DNA of 64,000 nucleotides, taken from positions 45,447,022 to 45,511,021 of the forward strand of contig OZ018408.1 of the NCBI GenBank assembly GCA_963969595.1, in the 5' to 3' direction. A model generated the notes under the pieces. The model was not told the DNA's origin and did not search any database. It saw only the letters and a list, made by a program, of their open reading frames with translations. Shown here piece after piece: positions 1 to 12,608 of this stretch. The first letter of the stretch is position 1. Every line of letters begins with the position of its first letter. The DNA comes from Neckera pumila. Its lineage: Eukaryota > Streptophyta > Bryopsida > Hypnales > Neckeraceae. The translations under genes were made by a program, and so were the position numbers.

Positions 1-394
1 TTCCCCATTACACTTTGAAATGGATTGAGAAACGCTCAAGACAACATCCTGCCTCATAGAGAAAAATATGTGAGTGAACTCTTGCACTCCTCTGTCGCTA
101 GTGTCAGCTCCCACGACCGCTGGATGAAACCTGACACCCAGGGTCTAATATACAGTAGAACGTTCCCCAAAATGCTCACATACACTTAAACCCGGTCATG
201 TTGCAAGCCGGACCCAGAGCTACCAGTAAGTTAATCGAACTTTGGAACAGAAGCACAAAATCAGAGAAAAGTGAACACATGAATGCTAGCGCGGAGAAGA
301 TGGAACTGCCAACAGAAGACCCGGCTCAGTCTGGGCACAGTTTCTTTGGTGAAACGGAGACCATAAATGTAACAAATATAAAGAACCGCATCAT
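1..394. other. 3' flank of the histone-fold gene
   Basis: This stretch lies downstream of the stop codon of the minus-strand histone-fold gene and probably holds its 3' UTR and polyadenylation region. The only plus-strand reading frame here, at 198-449, runs across the antisense of the last coding exon and resembles no protein I know. I see no independent gene. Confidence 0.4.
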
Positions 395-2123
395 TCAGGC
401 CTTGAAAAAGTTTGTGATGGGCCTACTGCCTGGAGGAGCAGCAAGCTGATGTTTTTTCGCAGACTTTTGGTGTTGAGGCCTCGTCCTCCAAGACTCGTCA
501 CTAATTTCGTGATCTTTCTCACCAGGCCCATCCTCACCATGTGCGATGTCTTCATTGGATTCCTCCAACAGCGTTGCTAGATCATTACCTAGGCATTCAC
601 GAAACTGCCTGTTCACGGTGCACTCCAAATCAGAAAACGATTCTACATAAGCCCGATTGTTTGGGAACATCAGAGTGTTCCAGCATTACGAGACAATTTG
701 GTTACACGATTTGAGAACCCTAACCAAGAGCAAGAGTTCTGAACATCACAATCGCGAAGTGACCAATTCAGAACAAAAGAAGGAAAATGCGGAGCAAAAT
801 CTGAGCACTCTGGTTCAGTTATTTCCCGACTCCCCGTTTGCATTCCAAAGAAGGTTGCCTACTTTTTATCTGTATCTAGTGTAAGACCAAACACACACAA
901 ACACATAAGCAGAAGTTCTCTAGAAGACTTAGATTTACCTGGTTGATTTAGCAGCAAGAACAACGTCAGGGCCTCGAATGGTTTTCCGTTTAGTTCGCAG
1001 CATAACCATAAATGAAGCTGAACTCAAAGTCTGCACAAACAGAGCTGTTGCTTGGGCTACGAGAGCAATTGCATCACTCGTCACTAATCTTACATCCTTG
1101 TCGAGCTTAATGATCCTCTTCACTCGGGAAATTGGAAAAGGCGCCACAAACTTCTCACTACCAAGAGATTTCTCTCCTCCCTCTCCATCACCCAGCACTT
1201 CTAGGTCATTTTCAGGCCCGTCCACATTCATGTCTTTCATCTCATCCGGTGGATTGAAATCTTCCGGAGATTCAACTTGAGGTGAGCCAGCCTTCAAATC
1301 CTCCTCAGAGCCCCTTTCTTCTTCTAAGGTATTCTCGTCCTCGTCCACATTCAAGGCTTTGATCTCATCCAGTTCCTGAGCATCTTGGAGGAACTCTTCT
1401 TGTGGCGTGTCAGGAGTGTCAGGAGTACTGGGATCAGTCGTAAGGACCTCATCGTCATAGCCCGGTTCCAACTCGAGATCAATTTCAGCCATTTCTTTGG
1501 TTTTATTAAGTTCATGAGCGTCTTCTGCAAGCACCTCTTGCAAGGTACCAGGAATGCCGTGCGTATCAAGAGCACCAGGGTCCTTCATCAGACCCTCGTC
1601 GTCGTCATGGTTCGGCTCTTTTGCGCCACTGAATTCCATTCCTTGGTCTTCAGAACCGAACCGATCCTCAATTTCATGTATATCATCTCTGTCTTGCGAT
1701 GCTCGTTCACCAGCACGAGGATCTGGAAAACAAACAAACAAGGCTTTTCTTCAGACCACATTGTCGCATTAGCCCCAAATGAAGGCAAACATCCCTGCCA
1801 GCGACAAATTGGTCGATTCTGCTAAACCAGATATCTCTTGAATAAGAAATCATCTACTAAACCTCCAGGTGTTCTCTCCACAAGCAACTCCAGTACATTT
1901 AGCAACAGCCATCGCCACAGGGCCGGAACAAAAATCGAGCTCAGAACTCCGCAAGGTCTCACGTACCTGTACTCATTGCTCCTATTGACTGCGCACCAGA
2001 TAGTAATGCAACAGGTTCTACATTGGGTAACGCTTCCAGGCGCATGTCCATGGAGTCCACAGCAAGTGTGTCCATGTCCAGGATTGCTGAAGACACATCA
2101 TTGAGCTCTTTCATCCCAGCCAT
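395..2123 (-). CDS. Histone-fold NF-YC / DNA polymerase epsilon subunit 4 (Dpb3)-like protein
   Basis: Three coding exons on the minus strand (2123-1967, 1722-939, 608-395) join in phase to give 384 residues. ATG at 2123 starts MAGMKELNDV; donors are GTACGT and GTAAAT, and acceptors are TTTTCCAG and GTGAACAG. Residues 55-245 are very acidic, with repeated Asp/Glu-Pro blocks. Residues 248-325 form a histone fold starting FPISRVKRIIKLDKDV and containing KRKTIRGPDVV, the pattern of the NF-YC/POLE4/CHRAC family, in which the protein pairs with an NF-YB-like partner. POLE4 is the best guess because loop 2 and helix 3 resemble the Pol epsilon type more than the canonical NF-YC CCAAT-binding type. 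The last residues read SRPITNFFKA, a degenerate PCNA-binding (PIP) box. The 5' leader carries a copy of the gene-start module seen at ARP9. Whether it is Pol epsilon, CHRAC or a free NF-YC is inferred, not shown. Confidence 0.78.
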
Positions 2124-2204
2124 TTCTACTCTTCCCAACTCAATTCCTCAGATTGATGCTTTCCTTCTCAAGACCTAAATCTCAGCCCTACAAATGATCT
2201 GAAC

Positions 2205-2678
2205 TCTGTTTATCAAAACTCGACCAGCAATTTGCAATCAAAGTCAAACGCCAAAGAAGTCGATTCCTCCACCACTCAACAATCCGATCGCTCCTCTGCA
2301 GCAAGAAAAAATTCAATGTAACCACCGAATCACTACACTGACTCGCAGCAGAAAAATCTCCACTCAGCAACCAATGGGGCAGAAACTACCAGAACTGCTC
2401 GCTCGTAGGATGACCATGGCTTGCATTGGCCATGGCTCACTCCAATCCTTCCTGAAAACCCTACCAACACAAAGCACTGGTGGACATTTTCGAATCCTCT
2501 CGAAGGAAATTGGCAAAATAAGAACTATGCGTTGTGTTGCAATCAGATCGTGCTCCTCGGTTGCCGCTGCGAATGGAATTGGAGTTCGTAAAAGCTCCAG
2601 CAGCGGCGACAAACGGAATGCAATGCAGAAGATTTTCACAGGCCTATTCCAAATCCAAACCCTAGAAAAACTCCCGCC
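2205..2678 (-). promoter_or_regulatory. Gene-start module, copy B (5' region of the histone-fold gene)
   Basis: Read on the minus strand, this segment aligns along its length with the ARP9 5' region at 29474-30055. Shared landmarks, in order, are TTTTTCTAGGGTTTGG, a GCTTTT-CAACTCC-like block, the first-exon start ATGGCCAATGCAAGC at 2433, ACGAGCGAGCAG, and GAGCGATCGGATTGTTGAG. It sits just upstream of the start codon at 2123, so it probably supplies promoter and leader. The ARP9-type splice donor after AGCAG is changed from GT to TT, and the small reading frame at 2433 stops after a few codons. If transcribed, it would therefore act as an upstream ORF. Two TAGGGTT (telo-box) motifs are typical of housekeeping plant promoters. 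Confidence 0.6.
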
Positions 2679-2739
2679 AAATTCATATCTCCTCCAGCCG
2701 AAAAACTTAGACTTAACAAATGCTAAGAATTAAAAACAT

Positions 2740-4310
2740 TCTACACGGTTCTTTTCTTCCTTTTAGAAATTTTATTAAAGAATGATTCCATTATAATTTT
2801 GGCATCAATTTAAAAAAAATTCCGACTAGAAGCCACTATCCACATACAATATTATTCATTGATGAAGCTTCAAGAAAAATCATGTAATATATCAATTTAT
2901 GAGACATTTGAAAATTTGCCATTATTCCTAGGGCTTTTATAGAAATGTAAAATGCATAAAGTAAAGACTTTAAAGTATTTGCATCAAAGGGACAAACCTT
3001 CACTGTAATTCAATGTGGTGCATAAGATGGCAAGGGAATAATAACTTTAACTCTTAAAGACTATAATCTTGAAAATAATTAGAAATTAAAAAAGAATGTT
3101 GAAGGTATTTAAAGCCTAGAAGAAGCTAGAGTCTTTTTTGTTCCTTGTTCACCATGTAAAGATTATATATATATATATATTTTTTTGTGAATTAACTCTC
3201 AATTTCAAGGGTTATTTATTGTCACATATATTATATTTTAAATTCTTGTTAACTTGTCTTTTCTTTACCTATGGTCTAAATGTACCCTCAAAAAGTATTA
3301 TATTTGGTGGTTAAGATTGACATTTTCATCCAAAAAATTAAATGAAATTGGAAAATATAATCTATTACAATGCTTACAAATAGCAGAATTCATTTTTTTC
3401 CTATAATTTTCTAAAATAATTATCTAAAAATTTATATATCGATTTAAAAAAATATTTTTTGCTAAATTTTACTACGGTAGTAGGTATAAAGAATCTAAGA
3501 TCTCTAGCCCCCAAAGGATGGAGCCTATGACTGTATAGCAATGCTTTTTAGACATTTAAACGTCTAAAAGTTCTAAAAATAATTGGAGAGCACCAAGCCT
3601 TTAAGAGAAAAATTGAAGAAAAATTCAATGATGATACCAAGTTATTCTAATTTTTTTAAATAATTCATTTGAAATTGCTAATTGTAAATGAAATTCATCC
3701 AAATATACAAATGAAAAGATAGTTCTATCTAAAATATAGATGAAGGTTAAAATATTTGCCTATATCATTTTCTTATATATTGTCACTTTAGTACTTCCCC
3801 ACCTCCCTTCCAATCCAAAAAAAAACTTGTTGTGTAATTAAACTTGGAAGTCTACTACTCTCTATCTTCCGTTTTTTGGTTCTTTGTAAGTGAATTTTTT
3901 GCTTTTTTATTTAAGAAATGAAATCAGATGTCTAATATATGTTTGAAGATTTTTAGATTTTTTTGTTTCAAATTACCACAAATTTTTTAAGCAAAATTGA
4001 AAAAGTTTCATATCAATTACAAAAGATACTAAAAAAATCTGAAATTTTAGAATAGATATACATTTCAGTAGAGAACATAATTGTATAAAAAATTCCCGTA
4101 TCACTCCATATTTATAGTTATAGATCTTCAACTTCTACCTTCAATGAAATGTTTATTTTTAGGATTTAAAAAAAATTCCTTAATGGCATAGAAACTATAC
4201 TTTAGAAGTTTCATTTTCATAGTTTTGCTCAAAAGCAAAAGAAATCATTTTGAATGTTCAAATCAAGTCTTAAAGGGAAAATGCTAAAAATATTGAAATA
4301 CATTGACTAT
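2740..4310. other. AT-rich intergenic DNA between two divergent genes
   Basis: No coding region is recognisable. The segment is strongly AT-rich, with a TA microsatellite at about 3164-3180 and many short poly-A/T runs. It separates the two head-to-head module-bearing genes. I see no transposon protein in it. Confidence 0.5.
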
Positions 4311-4556
4311 ACAAATAGTGAAATTAGGTTGCCTTATTAATTGGGTTGCCTTACCTCAAATAAATTACCTCATGGATCAATGCTTGTCCACATGGAGGCG
4401 TATGCAACTCTCTACATCAAGCCTTGAATTGGTACGCAAATCTATACCATACACATAGCTCTGAATTAAATGCATCATTGTATAGTAGCAGTGGATATGT
4501 TTATAGTGTGGATTGTCAAAAAATTAATGTGAGAATACTTGATTTCACTATTTTGT
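4311..4556. mobile_element. MITE family M1, copy 1
   Basis: The element begins ACAAATAGTGAAATTAGG and ends GATTTCACTATTTTGT, giving terminal inverted repeats of about 16 bp. It is about 246 bp long and has no coding capacity. The interior (CTTGTCCACATGGAGG, GTGTGGATTGTCAAAAAATTA) matches the copies at 12371-12608 and 41451-41700, which shows it is a dispersed non-autonomous element. Confidence 0.75.
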
Positions 4557-4754
4557 TTAGAAAATGTACCATTTTTTTGATAAAATATCCCATATAAAAT
4601 AAAAAAACAACTAAAATGTTGTGAACTTAAGTCAATCATGTGGATACAGCATCAAAGAAGTTGTACCCAAAAAGTCGGATGAAAATCATCCATTCTTCAA
4701 GCGTCCTCGGCGTCCTAGACTTGAGCGACACTTAGCCGGGTTAGTGAACTCTTC

Positions 4755-5335
4755 GAAGGCGGGTTTTTTCTAGGGTTTGAATTTGCGATAGTCCCTGAAG
4801 TGCAGTCTTCTTGCTCAATTGCGTTTTTTTCTTCTCCGCTGGAGCTTTTGCAACTCCAATTCCATAGCATTCAACTCCATGGCAGCGACAACTGAGGATT
4901 ACGATGTGACCGCAACACGGCGCGCCATACTTTGATGGCCAATTTCCGTGGAATATGATCACCAGTGCCTTGTTTTGCAGTTGTAGGGTTTAAGGGGAGG
5001 ACTGAGTGTTGACCAACGCTAGCAGCGGAGGGGCATACCTCGCGGAGGGCCGGTTCAGCATACGAGCCAGCAGGTTCGGTTTTTTTCTCCAGTTGCTTAA
5101 GGCTTGAGGAGATTTCGCTGCAGCTAGTCAGTGTGCGGTGATCGGAGCGAGTCGGGTTTTTCGGGGCGACTAGTATTGGTTCAAAGAGGCAATCGCGTTG
5201 TTGAGTGTGGTGGAGGAAGCGATTTCTTTGGCGTGTGGCTGTGGTTGTAGATTGCTGATGAATTTTCTGCTGAATTTTTGTGTGGATTGTTTGGATTGTG
5301 GGAGTTGATTGAGGTTAAGGTTTGTGATGGTGATT
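4755..5335 (+). promoter_or_regulatory. Gene-start module, copy A (5' region of the Tat-SF1-like gene)
   Basis: This segment matches the ARP9 promoter, first exon and intron-1 start (29474-30055) over about 580 bp in the same orientation, including TTTTCTAGGGTTTG, TTGTAGGGTTTAAGGGGAGG, GCTAGCAGCGGAGG and the splice donor CAG|GTTCGG at 5074. The ARP9 start codon has become TTG at 5009-5011, and small insertions break its reading frame, so no protein is made from it. The real start of the downstream gene is at 5636. I infer that the copy now serves as promoter plus 5' UTR, perhaps with the retained donor at 5074 spliced to an acceptor such as GTACAG just before 5627. Confidence 0.65.
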
Positions 5336-5635
5336 ATTTAGGGCTCAGAGTAGGATTATTTAGGGCTTAGAGTAGGTTGTCATTCGTTTTACTGTATGGT
5401 TTGGGTCCTCGAGAACTCTGGTGTCAGTTGCGAATTTGAAGTAATTGTCGACCTTGTGCGAAGGGAGAAACCCTAATCCATTCCCCGTGTTGTTCCGGAT
5501 TGAAATGCAGTTTTTGTCACTCCTTTTCTGCTTGTCATGAAGTCGTGAGGACGAAGCTGAATCCAATCCACGAATCTTAAGTAATCAGTAGGCGGTCACA
5601 CAATCTCTGGACCTGGCGTAGTACAGATACCAGTA

Positions 5636-8600
5636 ATGGAGCAAACCACTGAAGACCTGGGTACAAATGGCCAGGCAGCAACAGCAGCTACAGCAGATGT
5701 GGACGATGACTACCTACGATGGCAAGAGGAGATACGTCTTGCCGAGGAAGAGGCAGAAGCCATGAAAGCTGGCAAGTCGCACAGGTATCACAAGGATTTT
5801 CGCAAGCAAGTTGAGTTTGCAGCGGAGCCTGTTATGGCTGCTGTTGAAGAGGAGGCTGTTGTGGAAGCAAGCGCTCCAGAAGTCGAGACAGAGTTCACTG
5901 ACGATGATGGGACTGTGTACAAATGGGACCCCCATCGTAATGCCTGGATCCCACAGGCAAGTCCTCAGTCCCCTTTTTAAATGCCATGTGCTTACAGAAA
6001 TGTCTTGTATGAATCTCTCCTTAGGGTGACTCATACCTATCTGTCCTATTGGAGCATCCTTCGGCAAACTTTGAGTATTTATGAGATGCTCTCGTTCAAG
6101 AATGAACCTGATATGACCATTATTATTAAAATAACATTTTGAGTTATGCAGGAGGCTATTTCCGGGCTACCTACCTATGCAGCGGATGACATGACATTTG
6201 TACAAGAGGATGAGGTGTTTCCAGTGCTTCCTGCTGTCATACCTACTTTACTACCAGTACATGATGACAATAACATCGAAGATGAAGTTGTTGATGTTCT
6301 AGGCAAGAACGTGGATTCCAAACCAGGCGGTAAGCGGAAAGTTCCCGATGCAGAAGAGGCACCTAAAAAGGTACTTCTCTCTTATTGCTGAATGAAAATG
6401 CAGGAAGGTCTTTTAAATTGAAACTAGAAGAGGCATTAGTAGTTGCTGCGCATAGTTCTTGTGGGGAAGTTGTGGTTTGATTCTTATGGAATTAATCGAA
6501 TCATCAAGCCGTGCTGTTGTGTGAAGCCTTGTGGGAGGCCATTGCTGTTGATCCCATTCTGTGATGACTCTGGCCCGATCGTGATCCCTCATAGCACTTA
6601 TTAGTGGTCTTATCTAGCACCTCCATTGAAACGCAAATCTTTTCACTCTACAAGCGATTCTTTTTGACAGGACAGTCGTGTATTCCGATATCTTATAGAG
6701 AACAGGCTAAGCACTTTGTTGCGGCACTCTGGTCGGTTGTCGAAATGACTCCTGCTTCGTTTTTCTAATGTGTTTCAGTGTTGTGTCATAGGACAAGGTT
6801 GATTACTTACCCGTAAATTGCATGTTGTTTTAAATTTTAGGCAAGGTACAGGAATGTGCAAATTAGTGCGTAGCGGCTGCTAACAAGATTCTCCCATTGG
6901 TTGTGGTGCACAGGAGGCACAAAAGGAGCCGGAAGCCTGGTTTGATTTGAAGGTTAACACGCACGTGTACATTGAGGGTCTCCCTGAAGACGCGACTATG
7001 GATGAGGTAAATATCCTCTTGCAATCACACATAGGAGGTCTGTTCTTATTATTCATTCTGCAGGATCATCAAGGTTTGTTCTAATAGAACTATGTTTGCT
7101 AGATTTGTTTCAGTAAGTAAATTTTTTTGTGCTGTGTTGGGGTTTGCCATTTAGGGTACTCTTTGGGTTTTTTTCGGGTATGTGTGCAGGTTATAGAAGT
7201 TTTCTCAAAATGTGGTGTCATCAAGGAGGTTAGTCCCTGTCCCTATACTCTCGGATGCAGTTTGTGTTGATGTCTTCTTGGTTAGGCTTGGTGATATGGC
7301 TATACTTGACACTTTGTGATGAGATTGAAAAGCTCTGTTTATTTTTGACAGGATCCAGAGACTCAGAAACCACGAATAAAACTCTATGTAGACAAAGCAA
7401 CAGGGAAACAGAAAGGTGACGGGTTAGTTACATATCTGAAGGTGAGAATTCTTATCTTTATAAGGCATGGATGGTCACTTGAGGAGTGGAATGATGTGAA
7501 CGACTTGCTCGATATCTGAGCGAATGAGGAAATCTAAAGATTCTCTCTGCTTTGTCTAATATATGGGTACTCATCTGTTAGGTGGTTTGATGCAAGCAGG
7601 AACCATCAGTGGACTTAGCATTGAGTATTTTGGACGGGACTTCTTTGAGACCTGGAGTTGGCCCAGTCATGGCTGTGACGCGTGCAAAATTTGAGCAGAA
7701 AGGTACTTGAATTAGTATTTCCACATCCTAAATTTGCTTGTACATGGTTGGTTTGGCCCTGCTTTGTAAGTGCACTTTCTATTTCAATTACTGTAAGATG
7801 CACTAGTTTTTTCATATTGCTTTCTTAACGAGAGTACATAATATTATTGAGAGATTCTGATGGCTTATGGGAGAAGAGACACTCCCTTGTTCTCCCAATA
7901 GTCATTTAGTATATTCTCGTAGAAAAAGTGGTTTAAAAAAATTACTGTGTTTCGCAATAATTGAAATAAGTGTTGGAGTTTATCGATATTTCACATTCAT
8001 CCCAGTGTCATTGTGGAGATGAGATATCATTATGCTGGTTGATTTTTGTAGGGGATGTGTTCATGAAGAAGCAGCAAAATAAGCAAAAGAAGAAGAAACT
8101 GAAACAACAGGAACAGAAAGCACTTGGCTGGGGTATTGACTATTGACTATCTCCATGCTCTCTCCTTATGCTTTAGCCCATACAGCAATGGCTACTGTAC
8201 TGTTGTCTGCATGAATTTGTTGATCGATCACAACTATTATGACGTTCTCCTCGATATTAAATTCTTTCTAGTTTCACTTGCCACTCGCTGATTCCTTGCA
8301 ATTAGAGCTTTCACATTAAAGCAACTGATCAATGTCAATTCTGCATGCTTCGTTTCCGAAGGCTCGAGCTTAACTGGAGTATGTCTTCTGAACCCATGAA
8401 ATTCTTCTGTTTTATATGATCCTCCATATTCTAATGAGTTTCGTTTTCTTGTTACTTCTATTGAACTTCAGGAGGATTTGATGACAAGAAGAAGGAAGAA
8501 CCTATGACAGTGATTCTGAAGCATATGTTCACACGCTCAGAGCTGCTGGTAAACTGGCTAACATTCATCTTGCGTTATTGCTACCATGCTCTTCTACTAC

Positions 8601-9999
8601 TACACATACTTCAACTGGGAATGAATACTAGCGCCCATTCTTCCAGAAAGTGTCTACAGCTATAACTGTTGGAGTTAAATTGAATGGTTTAGGAAGGTCA
8701 TAAGTTTGAAATGAAAATATGTTTTGCCAATGGAAAGAGAAAAGAATGCTTCTTATTATTGATGGTGTGTGGCATGGTTTTCTAAAAGTGCTCTTAATAT
8801 TTTGGGCCGGGTGCTTGCCGGGTTATCATCAAATGAAAAGCATAGGTCTCTCACACATGGTTCATAAGCCTCTACTTATTGGTACTATTGGTACTATTGC
8901 TGCTTTATTATTGGTTAAATTCACGACTTATGTCAGTATTCAAGCAGACTGTAACAGGTGACTCTCGGGCTCTTGATTCTTGGACAGGTTGATCCAAGTT
9001 TGTTGCCTGAGGTGGAGGAGGATGTGATGACTGAATGCACCAAAATTGGACCGATTGAGAGACTCCGAGTAAGCTCAGGATCTCTTGAAGCTCTTTTTGG
9101 TCCGTTGATCTAATCAATTTAGTCTTAGTTTGTATTTATAAAGGTATGCACTTGCATGTGATTTTGTTGGGCTAGGACTTGGTTAGCTTTGGTTTTTGTG
9201 TCTTGCATTAGCAGTAGCGCAAGTTTTTGGGTGTTTTCAGAATGTGAAGATGGAGGTCACTTTGTGTCTGCTTTAGCATGGTTTAGATTGACATGACATA
9301 CTTAGTCGTAATGTGTTTTATTTCTTGTCGGATCAGGTTTATGAGAATCATCCAGACGGAGTTGTGATGGTGAAGTTTAAGGACAAAGCAGCTGGCTTGA
9401 AGTGCATTCAAATTATGAATGGCCGTTGGTAAGTTCTGTCGCTATCATCCTGTAATCACGGCACCTACCTAATAGCGCCAGTTAGCCTCACTAGGGTGTT
9501 AAGGTCCATTAGCTAGTTGCACTTGCAAGGTAACTATTGCGTAGTAAGGCTTCCAAATTATCTAACTGCTGCTGTTATGTTGGTGCTGCGGATTGCATTT
9601 CAAACCATTTGTATAATTTTGGCACAATTAGTTTACTTGTCCATAATCCGGGACTTAAGTTAGCTAGTAGAAATGAATGTTAGGCAGGAGTTAGCAATAA
9701 TTGTACTAATTACACAACTTGGGCAGTGCGGGCATTTAGTCATTCCAGTTAGTTAATTGGTGCTACTTAATTGGTGCATAAAAACTCTTGCATTTTTTTT
9801 AGTGTTGGCAGAGAAGTCTTCCTTGCAGTGCGTGTTGTTTGTTCTTTTATTGAGAATTTCATTATTTGAATGAAGGTTTGGTGGGAAGCAAATCGAGGCT
9901 TTTGAAGACCCGGGAACAGTAAATTATGCAATGGTCCGAGATGTTGCAGAGGAAGAAGCGAGGTTGGAACAGTTCGGGCGTGAACTCGAGGCTGAGTAA
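5636..9999 (+). CDS. Tat-SF1 / CUS2-like U2 snRNP-associated splicing factor
   Basis: Eleven exons: 5636-5956, 6152-6370, 6914-7006, 7190-7228, 7352-7441, 7600-7702, 8052-8132, 8472-8548, 8988-9068, 9337-9428 and 9876-9999. All junction phases agree and give 439 residues. Residues 82-105 carry the short aromatic [10 protein letters not shown] element seen near the N-terminus of this family. RRM1 spans about 192-285 ([10 protein letters not shown] ... GDGLVTYLK), followed by a lysine-rich linker ([18 protein letters not shown]). The second RRM, about 323-412, is a U2AF-homology motif with the diagnostic Arg-X-Phe in GRWFGGKQ. Tat-SF1/Cus2 proteins bind SF3B1 ULM motifs and help U2 snRNP assembly in the nucleus. 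The protein is shorter than human Tat-SF1 because it lacks the long acidic C-terminus, like the yeast and plant forms. Exon 1 needs a GC donor. The 5' flank is module copy A. Confidence 0.92.
5957..6151 (+). other. GC-AG intron (intron 1 of the Tat-SF1-like gene)
   Basis: The exon reads through CCACAG and the intron begins GCAAGT, the consensus for the rare GC donor class, ending at TTATGCAG. Only this donor keeps the frame: exon 1 ends on a complete Gln codon and exon 2 starts on Glu. The nearest GT (5961) would shift the frame. GC-AG introns are a minority class in plants and are often linked to alternative splicing. Confidence 0.75.
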
Positions 10000-10845
10000 G
10001 TTGGTGACTGTCCACACAGCTTGGAGGATTATTATGGTTGTGATTTCCTCCGTGCAAGTTACATAGGTTTTCATACCTGAGAGAGTCGATGACCCTCGTG
10101 TCCAATTGTATCATTTTCCCTTGTAGACTGTTGCGAGCATTACTTACGCTCACGTGTGACTAAAAAGCAGAGGTGTTCATGATCACTCCACCTTTTTCTT
10201 TTGTTTTCAATCATTTTCGTTGGAAATCAAATGGAAGGGAAATTTTTCCCTCTCTTTCTGGCCCGGTTGAGGATTTAAACTCAATTTACATCTTCGTATC
10301 ATCACATAATAGATACAGAATCGTCTACACATTCCGAGGGTCTTGGGGACAAAGTCCTTTCTTCCACTTGCCAAAATGTCACAGATTTATCAACCGATAC
10401 GTTCTCACAAATCGAGGAACTACTGCTCTATTCACTGAATCTGCAGCAGCAGCAAACAAACCTTATGAGCCTGTCTCAAGTAGAATGGTTGTCTGTGCTC
10501 CCATGACATGGTTGAAAAATGTTTAATCTTTTTCCCAAATATAGGCAGAAGTGACTGAAGGCAATGCCACATCAGAAAAATTGGTCCTGGCAGATATGGT
10601 GCTATGATGGTGTATGTGATAGTAAAGAAGAGATTATGGTGTCATTTTATCCTATCAAAGTTAGTACAGAGGTTGGCACCAAATTATCTTAATAGCATTT
10701 CAATGCACCATCATGGCACTAAATTTGCAGACCTTGAAGTTCTTGATGGCAGTGGGGCTCACTATATTTTTTGTCAAAGAGTCTTTCCAACAAAATATGA
10801 ATTCGTTATGAATTTCTGAATTGTGTTGCCAAATAGCTCAAAAGA
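10000..10845. other. 3' flank of the Tat-SF1-like gene, no further gene seen
   Basis: This holds the probable 3' UTR and ordinary intergenic DNA. A 117-codon open frame at 10173-10526 has no recognisable domain and biased composition, so I do not call it a gene. Confidence 0.4.
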
Positions 10846-12370
10846 TTAACCCCTAAAGGACCAAACAGTGTTTTTTTGGCAACATAGCGATTTTGGGTAG
10901 CTCACTATGAATGGAAATTTTATTTTCTTTCTTTGAAAATTTCACACAACATGTGCCCGAGGAGTATCTTCAAGGCCCAACAATTTTCAAAACTTTTGAC
11001 TACATAGCTAAAAAGTTATTGGATGATACGTCATTTTTCAACAATCGGCGGGCAGCTCCAAATTTTTTTGAAAAATCACTCTTAAGAAAATAAAAATTTG
11101 AAATTGGTTCTTTAGATTTATATATACATGTAAAGCTTTGAATTATTCCGCTTTGATTTATGACATGAAAATTATGAGGTGTTCTAGTTTGCGGCAGTTA
11201 TGGATTCCCTACTCTGAAATAAACTTTGAAGTCCTTTATTTAATTCGATTTTTAATATTTTTTGAAAAAAAAAAGAGCATAGGATGTATATTGTTTATTG
11301 CAACATTACAACCGTTGGAATTGACATTTTTCAATTCCATAATTAAATTCTTGACAGTTTAGTGTTTTGAATCATTCTATATTTCTTTCTACAAACTATT
11401 TTTTCCCTATATGTTGTACAATTCCAAATGATTTGAAATTTTTCAAGCATGTAGCCAACCTGATTTAAAGAATGAATCCAAGGAGTAACCACCATTTTGG
11501 TTAAATTTTCATATAAATGTGACCTTGTGAAGTGCAGCTGCCTAGCTTTTCACAAGGCCAAAAAAAGGATTTTTGTCAATTCAAATGCTAATTAACTTCA
11601 TTAATATAAAAATAATAATTATTATTATAATAGCTAAATATAGCATTTGAAAAAATGCCAAGAGCTTTCTGATATCTACTTTTTTGGCTTAAACTCTATT
11701 CATGAGACTCCAATAAAGAATTGACAGCATTACTTTGTGAAAATTAATGAATAAACTTAAGACTCTTTCATCGACAACAATGCAATCCTAATCCTTCACT
11801 CGCTCCCCCTATGCATATAGAAGTAAGCAACAAATTGCCATTGTAGACAAAGGTATTGAGATAAGCTAGCCCATTATTTCCCATTTGCTACCTAATATTG
11901 TCATCTTGCTTTTGGCCCCAATTCCGTCCAAAAACTCATCCATATCCATTTATTTTCTAACAAAATCATTGCATTAATGTCAACAAGGGGTAACGTGTCA
12001 ATTCTTTAATGGTGAATATTTAAGTACCATTGAATGCACGGGAGAGTGGTTATGGGATATTTATAGCATATCCATGCCCTCACTCAGTCACTCTATGAGC
12101 GATTTTGTAAGTTCAAGGTAGGCACTTCATAAATTCACAAAAATTACAATTCTAGTTGGAAAATTACAATTCCACTTGGGTTTGATTTGTGAAACAAGCA
12201 CACACCTCTGAAAAAACTTTGAGCCCTTCTTGGAGTTGGCCACAAGATATCTAGATTGCTAATAATCAAGGTGGTAATAGGCTTGTCTACCTCATCAACT
12301 TATAATGATCATTGTCAACCTTCCTTTACTTTGTAAGAACATGAGCATTTGCCGTGAGTTTCATCTACAC

Positions 12371-12608
12371 TGAATAGGAAAATTAGGTTGCCCCATACTA
12401 ATATCTCGACATTCTACACTGTATCAATATTATAGTTACTGTAGAAGGATGCAATGATGTGAAAAACATGTGTGTTGCATGGGTTGGTATACTGATTTAT
12501 GGCTCAGGATTAGAAAATGGCTTGTGTGGCCTTCATCTGGACAAGCCATGAGTCATGAGCTAGGGAAGGCAACCTAATTTTAAGGCAATCCAATTTCACT
12601 ATTTTGTG
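12371..12608. mobile_element. MITE family M1, copy 2 (inverted, nested in T1)
   Basis: The ends read AAAATTAGGTTGCCCC and CCAATTTCACTATTTTGT. The order of internal motifs is the reverse complement of copy 3 (CCATACTAATATCTCGACA against the M1 interior), so it lies in the opposite orientation. It sits inside the larger TTAA element, so it inserted after that element or was carried by it. Confidence 0.7.

Noticed and set aside
4741..4962. 73-codon minus frame upstream of the Tat-SF1-like gene
   Set aside because: It is antisense within the duplicated gene-start module. The module similarity explains the sequence.
10173..10526. 117-codon plus-strand frame
   Set aside because: No motif, start context or splice structure supports it, and it lies in the 3' flank of the Tat-SF1-like gene.
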